Made by a program: the position numbers and the translations under genes | Notes under the pieces: model-generated | Told to the model about the DNA's origin: nothing | Database searches by the model: none | Seen by the model: only the letters and a program-made list of their open reading frames with translations | Assembly: GCF_016765675.1 (NCBI RefSeq) | Contig: NZ_JAESWB010000247.1 | Span: forward strand, 112,678 to 176,677 | DNA from: Neobacillus paridis | GTDB taxonomy: Bacteria > Bacillota > Bacilli > Bacillales > Cytobacillaceae | Direction of reading: 5' to 3' | Length of the DNA stretch: 64,000 nucleotides | Part shown: positions 19,653 through 26,928 of the stretch, in pieces | Numbering within the stretch: the stretch's first letter is position 1 | Layout: the number at the start of each line of letters is the position of its first letter

Positions 19653-21224
19653 CTACGCCATTGAAGAAGAATTATGTTGACAACTATCAAAATTCAAATA
19701 ATTTAATATCTCAAATGAAAGCTGCAAATGAAGTAATGATTGATAGTCATCGAGACTAAATCCGAGTACTTCTTCAATTTTTTTTAGTCTGTATAGTAGG
19801 GAACTTCTTTGTATATGTAGATCATTAGCTGTTTTCGACTGAGATTTTCCATTTTTTAAATATTGATATAATGTATTTGACAGTTCTGGATTAAATTCTG
19901 TTAATTGTAATAACGAATGATGACAAAATTTTCTTATGTCTTCGTGCTTCGCACATACATCAATGAGATGATATAATGGAAAATCCATACATCGGAACAT
20001 AGCCCCAGACAATTTAAACTTTATTCCTAATTCTATAGCTTTTTCTGCTTCAGCATAGCCTTTGTTAATGTCCTTAATATTTGTAAAATTGTTACTGATC
20101 CCCGCCAACATATTGAAGTCAGTTAACAACTTTTTTATTTTTGAAAGGGAATCGTTATTAACAGCAGATTCAAAAAGGATGACAATCCTATATTCATAAA
20201 GTAAACATATATTACACTTGGTAGAAGCAAGAATTCTTGCTCTTAAATGGGTTAATTTTGAAACATCATTTACATGTGTTGAAGGTTTAACGACCACTAG
20301 AAAGTATTCGTTATTCAAAGGAAAATTCAGATAATTAGATAACTTCATAATCTCTTCCTCGGATAGATTCTGGCCGTTCAGTAAGTCGGTACAAAGATAT
20401 TCATATTTTGTTACGGTATTTAATAAATAGCATTCATTTTTGGACAATTCTAACGATAGGATTTCAGAGAAAAAAATCATTAAATCAGATGTTATATCAG
20501 AAAAGTGTTTTTCAATTTCGTAAACATTCAACCAGCCTATCTTTTCATTGCCTACCGAAATAGTATACGATATACAATTGAATATAGCGCCCTCACTTCT
20601 GTTGAAATAGACTGGCTTGTCCTTACTAGCGTTATTTTTGGACAAATACTGTTCGATATATTTAGAGTCACCAAAAGTATACCCGTTAGATTGAATTTGT
20701 TTGAGATAATAGGAATAGAATTCCTGATTTTTCGTATTGGGCATGTAATTAATTCCTGCAAGAACTTTTAAATTTCGATCAACAATCGAACAAGGGTTTC
20801 CTAATAGTGTTGCGATGTTCTCTAATAGAAAATCTAATCCTTTATTCTCTTTCACTATTTCCAAAAGGTGATTGAAAATAGTGGAATAGTAGCAAAAAAT
20901 ATCTTGAAGCATATTAAATAATTCAGTGACTTCCGTTAAATTCTCAAAGATGAATAGATCGGTATATTGGAATCTTTCATCACTATTGCATTCAAGATTT
21001 GCATCGTTAATACAGGCGATTTTTTCCGGAATCAATCCATTGTAGCTTGAAATCAGAAAAGACAGATTTGTTATATAGAGAATATCTGGTTCACTCACAA
21101 TATTGTTTTGAAGAAATCTAACCTCTGTTAAATGGTTAATCTGTGATTCTGCACTAGGAAAATATTGAAAATGAACGCCAGATAGCCTATCAAGTAACAT
21201 CGGAATGGTTATCCTCAATTTCAT
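19653..21224 (-). CDS. PucR/CdaR-family transcriptional regulator
   Basis: A regulator of about 523 aa. The C-terminal PucR-type helix-turn-helix (about 455-515) has the family pattern SQSKTANDLHIQRSSLLYRL followed by KKIEEVLGFSLDDYQ. The middle is a GGDEF-like dimer region (about 280-400) and the N-terminal part is a divergent PucR-type sensory region. Relatives activate catabolic operons in response to purines, sugar acids or amino acids. It is divergent from the exported flavoprotein operon at 21809, and the TTGTAC direct repeats at 21295-21330 lie between them, so it is the prime candidate activator of that operon and of the cytochrome promoter at 28785 (inference). The start is uncertain: GAGGTG overlaps both candidate codons. 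Confidence 0.8.
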   Translation of the reverse strand: MKLRITIPMLLDRLSGVHFQYFPSAESQINHLTEVRFLQNNIVSEPDILYITNLSFLISSYNGLIPEKIACINDANLECNSDERFQYTDLFIFENLTEVTELFNMLQDIFCYYSTIFNHLLEIVKENKGLDFLLENIATLLGNPCSIVDRNLKVLAGINYMPNTKNQEFYSYYLKQIQSNGYTFGDSKYIEQYLSKNNASKDKPVYFNRSEGAIFNCISYTISVGNEKIGWLNVYEIEKHFSDITSDLMIFFSEILSLELSKNECYLLNTVTKYEYLCTDLLNGQNLSEEEIMKLSNYLNFPLNNEYFLVVVKPSTHVNDVSKLTHLRARILASTKCNICLLYEYRIVILFESAVNNDSLSKIKKLLTDFNMLAGISNNFTNIKDINKGYAEAEKAIELGIKFKLSGAMFRCMDFPLYHLIDVCAKHEDIRKFCHHSLLQLTEFNPELSNTLYQYLKNGKSQSKTANDLHIQRSSLLYRLKKIEEVLGFSLDDYQSLLHLQLSFEILNYLNFDSCQHNSSSMA

Positions 21225-21294
21225 CACCTCATTGTTCTATTATACGGTTTCAACTAGAGATAAATCGTGAAGGTTATGTGAAACTTGTAAGCGG

Positions 21295-21361
21295 TTGTAC
21301 ATTTTGCATAATATCTTTTAACAATTGTACGATGAAATAAGAAAATAGTCCGGGGTAAAAT
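21295..21361 (+). promoter_or_regulatory. Activator-type promoter module A (flavoprotein operon)
   Basis: Two TTGTAC elements (21295-21300 and 21325-21330) 30 bp apart, followed by TGAAAT (21333-21338), a 17-bp spacer and TAAAAT (21356-21361). The -35 is poor and the distal repeat abuts it, which is typical of activator-dependent promoters. The same arrangement recurs at 28785-28852. The predicted transcript start leaves a leader of about 440 nt before the gene. Confidence 0.6.
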
Positions 21362-21808
21362 GATTGTGAGAAAATTAAAGCCTTAGCAGGAGAGAAAACG
21401 GAATCAATGGAGGTGTTAAGGGAAACCAATTACAAACTCGTCTGTTTCGATGGTGTGGCTCGAATTAAGGCGGGGAGGGAAAGCACATGTCCTGTTTTGT
21501 GAAAATGTGAACAAATTGTCGATTTTTTTAATTGAATCAGGGATTGGTTGAAAGGATAAGCAAACAGAATGATCTTACGGTTTCTTAAAGAATAAGAATC
21601 ATTAACAGATTTCCGTTTCTAGTTTAATCGTTTGAACGGTTGAATCATTTACCTGCTAGCTTTAAAGAATGGGGGAGTTCTAACTCCCATTATTCTCAGC
21701 GGAACCACTAAAATGAAATGATAGCACCCTCTTATCGCTTCAGTGGTACCAATAATCAAAATTTACATAACATATTCTTCCGTTATGTAATCACAAGGAG
21801 TGAAACAG
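21362..21808 (+). other. Long untranslated leader with RBS-proximal hairpin
   Basis: About 440 nt without a convincing gene between promoter module A and the flavoprotein start. It contains a GGGAGTT/AACTCCC hairpin (about 21672-21690), a long-range pair GGAACCACT/AGTGGTACC, and a perfect 9-bp hairpin TTACATAAC/GTTATGTAA (21763-21771/21782-21790) that ends just before the AAGGAG ribosome site. This is suggestive of RNA-level control, but no known riboswitch class is recognised. Confidence 0.4.
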
Positions 21809-23374
21809 ATGGGAATAAAGCGATTTGCCGGAAACAGACAACTTAACGTCCTTGCCATTGTCGTTTTAATGGCAACTTTGCTTCTCCAAGGATGTTCCGG
21901 TTCTGGCGACAATGCAAAATCGAATGGTGAAGGTAATGCGAAAGGCGAGACCATGAGCACCGATGTGGTGGTTGTTGGTTCCGGTGCTACAGGCATGTCT
22001 GCCTCGATCCAAGCAAAACAACTCGGTTTAGATGTTATTATGCTTGAGAAAAATGGTAGTCTTGGCGGATCTTCCAATTCTGCTGAAGGCTATGGAGGGA
22101 TTAATACTAATTTTGCTAAAAAGCAAGGGATTCATTATGATGTAAAGAAAGTTTTTAAAGAAGCACAGGATTTCCATCATTGGGCAACCAATCCAGAGCT
22201 ATTGATGAAGTATTATCAATCCTCGGGTGAAACAGGAAACTGGTTAGAATCTTTAGGTGTGAAATTTGATATGCTGGCGCCAAATGGAACAAACAAATTT
22301 AATACTTGGCACCTGTATCATCGTGATCAACCTACTACAAATTCACTGGTCGCAAGTCTTTCGGATAATGCCAAAAAATTAGGCGTAAAAATAATGCTTG
22401 AAACCAGAGGGAAAGAATTGATCATGAAAGATGGTAAAGTAGCGGGCATTAAGGCAGAGAAAAGTGATGGCGGTACTTTATCTATCAAGGCTCCTGTAGT
22501 AATATTAGCTACTGGCGGATATGCCAATAATCCTAAAATGATTGAGAAATATGCAAAAATTGACGGTGACGTGGTTGTTGATGTTGGTGTTCCAGGAAGA
22601 ACTGGAGATGGCATCAATATGGCACTAAAAGTTGGCGCCTCAGATAAACGCCTAAAAGGGACACTTATGAACTTTGGCGCTGCCATGAAAGGACAACCTA
22701 CTTATGGTCCGATTAATATGGTTGGATGGATGCCTCTTTTGAAAGTAAATCAGGAAGGTTTCCGCTTTGAAGATGAGTCAGTTGTTGAGAGAGACTGGGG
22801 CACAGCCGGAAACGCCCAAAAACAGCAAGGATATGTCTATCATATTGTGACAAAAGATACGTTGGACGGCTTTATAAAAAATGGATTTCCAACTTGGACA
22901 AATAAAATGCCTAACTTTTATGATGATTTGAATAAAGCTTTGGAAAAGAACAAAGATTCGGTATTTAAAGCAGATACCCTTGAAGAATTAGCGGATAAAA
23001 TGAAAATTGATAAAGCTAATTTGGAAGCAACTGTAAATAAGTGGAATGAATTTGCCAAAACTGGGGTTGATAAAGACTTTGGATTACCAGCTAAATACTT
23101 ATATCCAGTTGAAAAAGGCCCATATTATGGCTTTAAATTTGGACTAGGTATTTTTGCAACTACTGATGGATTGGAAGTAACACCGGATGCACAAGTTTTG
23201 GATAAAAAAGGAAAAGTTATTCCAGGACTCTACGCCGGTGGCGGCGATGCAGGTGGACTTAATGGTGAAACATATGATGTTAATATCGTGCCAGGTTCTC
23301 AACAAGGCTGGGCTGTTAACTCCGGTCGTTTTGCTGCAAAAGATGCCAAGAGATATATAGGGGAAATAAATTAA
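21809..23374 (+). CDS. Exported FAD-dependent reductase lipoprotein (fumarate/urocanate reductase-like)
   Basis: A protein of about 521 aa. It has a Sec signal peptide with lipobox LLLQGC (Cys about 29), so it is probably lipid-anchored on the outer membrane face. The flavoprotein of the FrdA/FccA/UrdA fold follows: dinucleotide-binding VVVVGSGATGMSAS, FAD motif GGSSNSAEG, an ATGGYANN segment, NQEGFRFEDE and the C-terminal GLYAGGGDAGG. No FMN-binding domain and no heme motif is present, so electrons must come from another protein. In fumarate reductases the last motif carries an RLGGN-type arginine; here it reads PGSQQGWAVNSG, so the acceptor is probably not fumarate (inference). ATG at 21809 fits AAGGAG better than GTG at 21800. 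It heads an operon with NusG-II, Gx-transporter and EcfT-like genes. Confidence 0.82.
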   Translation: MGIKRFAGNRQLNVLAIVVLMATLLLQGCSGSGDNAKSNGEGNAKGETMSTDVVVVGSGATGMSASIQAKQLGLDVIMLEKNGSLGGSSNSAEGYGGINTNFAKKQGIHYDVKKVFKEAQDFHHWATNPELLMKYYQSSGETGNWLESLGVKFDMLAPNGTNKFNTWHLYHRDQPTTNSLVASLSDNAKKLGVKIMLETRGKELIMKDGKVAGIKAEKSDGGTLSIKAPVVILATGGYANNPKMIEKYAKIDGDVVVDVGVPGRTGDGINMALKVGASDKRLKGTLMNFGAAMKGQPTYGPINMVGWMPLLKVNQEGFRFEDESVVERDWGTAGNAQKQQGYVYHIVTKDTLDGFIKNGFPTWTNKMPNFYDDLNKALEKNKDSVFKADTLEELADKMKIDKANLEATVNKWNEFAKTGVDKDFGLPAKYLYPVEKGPYYGFKFGLGIFATTDGLEVTPDAQVLDKKGKVIPGLYAGGGDAGGLNGETYDVNIVPGSQQGWAVNSGRFAAKDAKRYIGEIN

Positions 23375-23400
23375 GAGATTTCAACCATTGTGTTACATGT

Positions 23401-23440
23401 GATAAATTGGCAAAAAGCATTGTCTTTTTGCCAATTTATC
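23401..23440 (+). repeat. Perfect 17-bp intercistronic inverted repeat
   Basis: GATAAATTGGCAAAAAG (23401-23417), 6-nt loop, CTTTTTGCCAATTTATC (23424-23440). No T tract follows, so it is not a standard terminator. It may be a processing or stability hairpin that sets the ratio of the flavoprotein to the downstream membrane genes. Confidence 0.85.
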
Positions 23441-23480
23441 AAAAATGCAATAGGTGGTAGGAAGGAAGTGATTCCTTGTC

Positions 23481-23858
23481 ATGAAGGTCATGCGTAAATT
23501 TAAAAAGGGTGATCTTTTTTTCATCTTCTTGATGATTGCACTGCTAATCATCGCAACTCTTTGGCTTTGGAATCAACATGTGCAAAGTGAAAGCAAAGAA
23601 AACAAGAGCCTCATTGCGGAAATCAAACGCGATGGAAGGTTAGTTGACAAGATCAACTTGAACAAGCTAAAGAAGCCGAAATATATCAAATTGGAGGATG
23701 GCATACATTTAACGGTACTAGCAGAAAAAGGAAGAATTAGAGTTTTAGAGGCAGATTGTCCGAATAAGATTTGTGTAAAAACTGGGTGGCTGACCAAGCC
23801 TGGTGATATGGCGATCTGCGTTCCTTCCAACACCACCGTATCGATTAATGTGCCATGA
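23481..23858 (+). CDS. NusG domain II-containing membrane protein (EetA-like)
   Basis: A 125-aa protein with one N-terminal membrane segment (about 12-32) and an extracytoplasmic NusG-II domain. The domain includes the KIRVLEADCPNKICVKTGW-like stretch, with Cys pair CPNKIC, that marks this family. Such proteins are encoded beside the Gx-transporter gene; in Listeria the pair is called EetA/EetB and is needed for flavin-based extracellular electron transfer. A redox or flavin-handling role outside the membrane is inferred. The start ATG is 13 nt from GGAAGG, and a short AAGGAA/TTCCTT hairpin encloses that site. Second gene of the operon. Confidence 0.8.
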   Translation: MKVMRKFKKGDLFFIFLMIALLIIATLWLWNQHVQSESKENKSLIAEIKRDGRLVDKINLNKLKKPKYIKLEDGIHLTVLAEKGRIRVLEADCPNKICVKTGWLTKPGDMAICVPSNTTVSINVP

Positions 23859-23897
23859 AAATAGCCCAGAGTTTTCTGAAAAAGGGGGGAACCATTG

Positions 23898-24425
23898 ATG
23901 AGTAAAAATAGAAAAGATGCGATCATCATCATTTTAGTTACCAATGCTATTTTGATTTCATTTATAGAGTCCTTCTTTCCACTTCCGATTCCTATCCCAG
24001 GAGTGAAACTTGGATTAGGGAATATTATTACCATGGTAGGAATCGTTTTCCTTGGATTAAAAGATATCCTTTTAATTGTGGTCGTACGAAGCTTTGTGGT
24101 CGCGGTATTAACCCGAGGTGTAACCATGTTGCCATTTAGCTTAAGTGGTGGAATCCTAAGTGCTTTAATAATGTGGGTACTATACAAGAAATTTTCGCAG
24201 CTTTTCAGCATTAAGATCATTAGTATTATCGGAGCGATTATCCACAGCACGGCGCAAGTTATGGTGGCATCCATGATGCTTGGACAACTTATTGTATTGT
24301 ATTATCTCCCTGCTCTTTTCATTACGTCTATCGTGTCCGGATTCATCACCGGAAGAATTGGTGAACTGGTTATCAATGAAATTCGTAATAAAGAGATTTT
24401 CACTGCTAAAAAGATCATAGTTTGA
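23898..24425 (+). CDS. Gx transporter family membrane protein (EetB-like)
   Basis: A 175-aa, five- to six-helix membrane protein of the Gx transporter / heptaprenyl-diphosphate-synthase-component-I-like family. The hallmark N-terminal segment FFPLPIPIPGVKLGLGNI is followed by SFVVAVLTRG and a LSGGILSAL motif. The fold resembles ECF-transporter S components. In Listeria the homologue EetB works with EetA in extracellular electron transfer; the cargo is not settled. ATG at 23898 follows GGGGGGA by 7 nt. It sits 16 nt before the EcfT-like gene, whose product it may need for assembly. Confidence 0.82.
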   Translation: MSKNRKDAIIIILVTNAILISFIESFFPLPIPIPGVKLGLGNIITMVGIVFLGLKDILLIVVVRSFVVAVLTRGVTMLPFSLSGGILSALIMWVLYKKFSQLFSIKIISIIGAIIHSTAQVMVASMMLGQLIVLYYLPALFITSIVSGFITGRIGELVINEIRNKEIFTAKKIIV

Positions 24426-24441
24426 AAGCACGGTGTTAGAA

Positions 24442-25227
24442 ATGTCAAATAATTTAACCATCACCAAAGGAACAGCATGCAAAAGTTTACCGCAATGGGA
24501 AATGGATGGATTCATCAAGATCATTCAAGCGGTATTGCTTGCCAGTATTCCGTTTCTGCTTAAAAACCCAATCAGTTTTATCCTATTGTTTACCTATTTG
24601 CTAGGTGTGACCTTCGTTTCCAGAATTAAACCACGGACCTTGATCACTAGTTCTGTTTCCTATTGTATCGTCTTTTTAATTCCTTTCTTATTCGGCATAT
24701 TGATGAACCACTTTTTATACATGATTACTGGTGATGATCTATTTGCTGATAATCAAGGAACGCATGAAGTTTATTTAAGGTTGATCAGACTTTTTCTTAT
24801 TTGGTATATCAGCATCCTCTATTTCAACACCACCCCGATTCAAACGGTGGTAGGTTTATTTGACATGATTCTTAAACCGATAAAATTAATTGGTGTTCCC
24901 GTAAGCGATTTTTTAAAAATAGTCATGTATGTTGTTATGGACCTTTCTGTTTGCGGAACTGAAATAAAGGAAAGTCTGGGAGAGAAAATACGGGAAGCAG
25001 CAGGTGGATCCGGAAAAAAATTTAAAATTAATATCAAGACAATATCCCAAATCATTGTTTCATTAATCATAAATTCCTTTGATCGACTGGATAAAATTGA
25101 AAAACTTATGGGTGAAAACAATGATGAAATATACAAGTATAGTTTCCGGCTAACAAAAAAAGATGGAATTTCAGTTCTTAGCTTTATCCTGTTTGTTGTA
25201 ACGGTCCTGCTAATTGAAAGAGGATAA
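24442..25227 (+). CDS. EcfT/CbiQ-like transmembrane protein
   Basis: A membrane protein of about 261 aa with five to six hydrophobic segments, and a cytoplasmic coupling region with Arg-rich helices (KESLGEKIREAAGGSG, NSFDRLDKIEKLMGE) where EcfT proteins contact their ATPases. The S-component-like partner is the preceding gene, but no EcfA ATPase gene is in the window, so either shared ATPases are used or the module does not transport by ATP hydrolysis. The EcfT assignment is from overall layout; sequence similarity appears distant. The start could be GTG 24433 or ATG 24442; the latter is chosen. Confidence 0.6.
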   Translation: MSNNLTITKGTACKSLPQWEMDGFIKIIQAVLLASIPFLLKNPISFILLFTYLLGVTFVSRIKPRTLITSSVSYCIVFLIPFLFGILMNHFLYMITGDDLFADNQGTHEVYLRLIRLFLIWYISILYFNTTPIQTVVGLFDMILKPIKLIGVPVSDFLKIVMYVVMDLSVCGTEIKESLGEKIREAAGGSGKKFKINIKTISQIIVSLIINSFDRLDKIEKLMGENNDEIYKYSFRLTKKDGISVLSFILFVVTVLLIERG

Positions 25228-25308
25228 CTCCTTAGAGAACGTTCGTCCTTTGTCAACGACAATCCCTGTTTATTGCTTAGTTTTAACAGCTAGCCAAATA
25301 GTACAATA

Positions 25309-25325
25309 GGGACGGCAACTGTCCC
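25309..25325. repeat. Short GGGAC...GTCCC palindrome
   Basis: GGGACGGCAACTGTCCC resembles small imperfect GC-richer palindromes dispersed in Bacillaceae genomes. The surrounding 230-bp gap (25228-25457) holds no gene that I can support. It may also act as the operon's terminator, but it lacks a T tract. Confidence 0.3.
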
Positions 25326-25457
25326 AAAAGTCAAAACTTACCTCCCCCAATACATAAGTACCTGCGGGGTCAACACTGCCCCGTCCTCCAACCGGATACT
25401 AAAATCACATCTTTAATCCCACCCATAAAAAAAGAAATGTAGCATATTAAGGCTTTA

Positions 25458-26255
25458 TTAAGGGAATCTGCCCATATTTGAATTTATATTAAAATGTTCC
25501 TCTGTACATTTTCTAATGAGTTGTGAACGAGACTCGACATGCATTTTACTAAATATGTGCTGGTTATGTTTTTTGATGGTTTCTTCGGTAACAAATAAGT
25601 TATTACTAATTTCTTTATTACTGTATCCCTTACAAATAAGTTTAATAATTTCAAACTCTCTTTGGGTTAAATGATATTTTCTACAAAAAGTACCTTTAGC
25701 GTTCATTTGATACTTGCCTCGGGGATGCGATTGATACATTCGGTGTGTCAAATGGGGAGTTATATAGTTTAAGATAAACGCTTCTTTATCGGTGAAATCC
25801 GAATGTCCTTTTGCTCTATATAAACTAGCTTGTCCTAGAAAAATATTATCGTAAATAAAAGTAAGTCCACAGCCATAATACATGCCAAGCGGAAAGAGAA
25901 TTTTTTGATACATTTCCGTTTTTTCCCGTTCAACAGACGTAGGTATTATATCTGAATCACGTAAAACTACTGAGTTTTGAAGCCAATACACCCAGTTACC
26001 AAAATCCCTGTTTTGAAATTTTTTATATTCGTTACACAGGTCGTTAGGATTTCTAACTTTTTGATAAGGGTGCTTAATGAAAATAGGATTGATAAGCTTT
26101 TTTTGGTCTTCAGTATTGCTGCCAAGGTAAAAGACAGCACAGTCGAATGGGATAATACCTTCAAGTTTCTTCAAAAAGGACATTCTCATTTCATCATCGC
26201 TGGTGAGTATGATATCAGAAATAATCAACCATTCTTCATCTGTTAGTGTGGACAA
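25458..26255 (-). CDS. LuxR-family (GerE-type HTH) transcriptional regulator
   Basis: About 265 aa. The C-terminal LuxR/GerE helix-turn-helix (about 195-255) reads LTQREFEIIKLICKGYSNKE, then ISNNLFVTEETIKKHNQHIF. The N-terminal region (about 20-180) looks like a ligand-sensing GAF/autoinducer-type fold, but no phospho-acceptor domain is seen. TTG at 26255, after AAAGGTGAT, is the preferred start; the longer ATG version lacks a ribosome site. It is divergent from tatA and the Tat-exported flavoprotein, suggesting that it controls them, possibly in response to the flavoprotein's substrate (inference). Confidence 0.8.
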   Translation of the reverse strand: MSTLTDEEWLIISDIILTSDDEMRMSFLKKLEGIIPFDCAVFYLGSNTEDQKKLINPIFIKHPYQKVRNPNDLCNEYKKFQNRDFGNWVYWLQNSVVLRDSDIIPTSVEREKTEMYQKILFPLGMYYGCGLTFIYDNIFLGQASLYRAKGHSDFTDKEAFILNYITPHLTHRMYQSHPRGKYQMNAKGTFCRKYHLTQREFEIIKLICKGYSNKEISNNLFVTEETIKKHNQHIFSKMHVESRSQLIRKCTEEHFNINSNMGRFP

Positions 26256-26685
26256 ATCTATCACCTTTCTTTGTGAAAAAAGTCTCCTACAACATATATG
26301 GAATTGAATATTTTGAATCATAAAGATATTCTAACATATATTTCCGGAATAATAATTGTCTAATTATTGAAAAGTGAAATATCAAGTGTCTTCGTAATTG
26401 ATTTAAAACCAATCATAATAATACTTCTGAAAAACCTATTCTACTAAAGTAGTATTTATTATCTTAAAATACACTTTTGTGCAATTTAAGCTATTCACGA
26501 AATTTCATATACTGAGTCTAAAGGGGTATGAAGAGCAGAAAATTACGCGTAATTGAATTGAAAACCAAATCTTTTCAGGACTAGGGAGTGTTAATTGGAC
26601 CGTCGTAAAACAGATCTTTTACAGATAATCGTTGTCATCGGAACTCTTTAAAAAAAGTAAAAAAGATTATGGAGGAGATGTTCTT
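26256..26685 (+). promoter_or_regulatory. Intergenic control region of tatA-flavoprotein unit
   Basis: A 430-bp gap between divergent genes. It holds two palindromes that could be LuxR-type operators: CTACTAAAGTAG (26441-26452) and the perfect 14-mer AATTACGCGTAATT (26541-26554). There is no TTGTAC module like those at 21295 and 28785. No additional gene is supported. Confidence 0.4.
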
Positions 26686-26883
26686 ATGCTATCAAATATT
26701 GGTATCCCGGGATTAGTGATCATTTTGGTTTTAGCTCTTATTGTTTTTGGACCGAGCAAGCTTCCTGAATTGGGACGTGCTGTAGGTCAAACGCTAAGTG
26801 AATTTAAAAAGTCAGCACAAGAGTTAACCAGCGATACAATAGAAGAAATTAAAGAAGTAAGCAAGGTAGAAAAGAAAAAGTAA
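26686..26883 (+). CDS. tatA: Sec-independent translocase TatA/E subunit
   Basis: A 65-aa TatA: N-terminal helix [20 protein letters not shown] (with the FGP hinge), an amphipathic helix ([17 protein letters not shown]) and a charged tail. TatA multimerises to let folded, cofactor-loaded proteins cross the membrane. The ATG at 26686 follows GGAGGAGATG. It lies 45 nt before the RR-signal flavoprotein gene, an evident dedicated exporter-substrate pair; TatC must be encoded elsewhere. Confidence 0.93.
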   Translation: MLSNIGIPGLVIILVLALIVFGPSKLPELGRAVGQTLSEFKKSAQELTSDTIEEIKEVSKVEKKK

Positions 26884-26928
26884 CTGTTTCTTATAGTTGA
26901 AATAAGTTTTTAAATCGGGGTGTTAATT

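Noticed and set aside
21809..23374. Flavocytochrome c or flavinylated FMN-binding reductase
   Set aside because: No CXXCH and no FMN_bind SGAT-type motif in either flavoprotein; only the FAD domain is present.
23573..24274. Minus-strand 233-aa ORF
   Set aside because: Antisense to the NusG-II and Gx-transporter genes, both clearly real; low-complexity shadow of hydrophobic codons.
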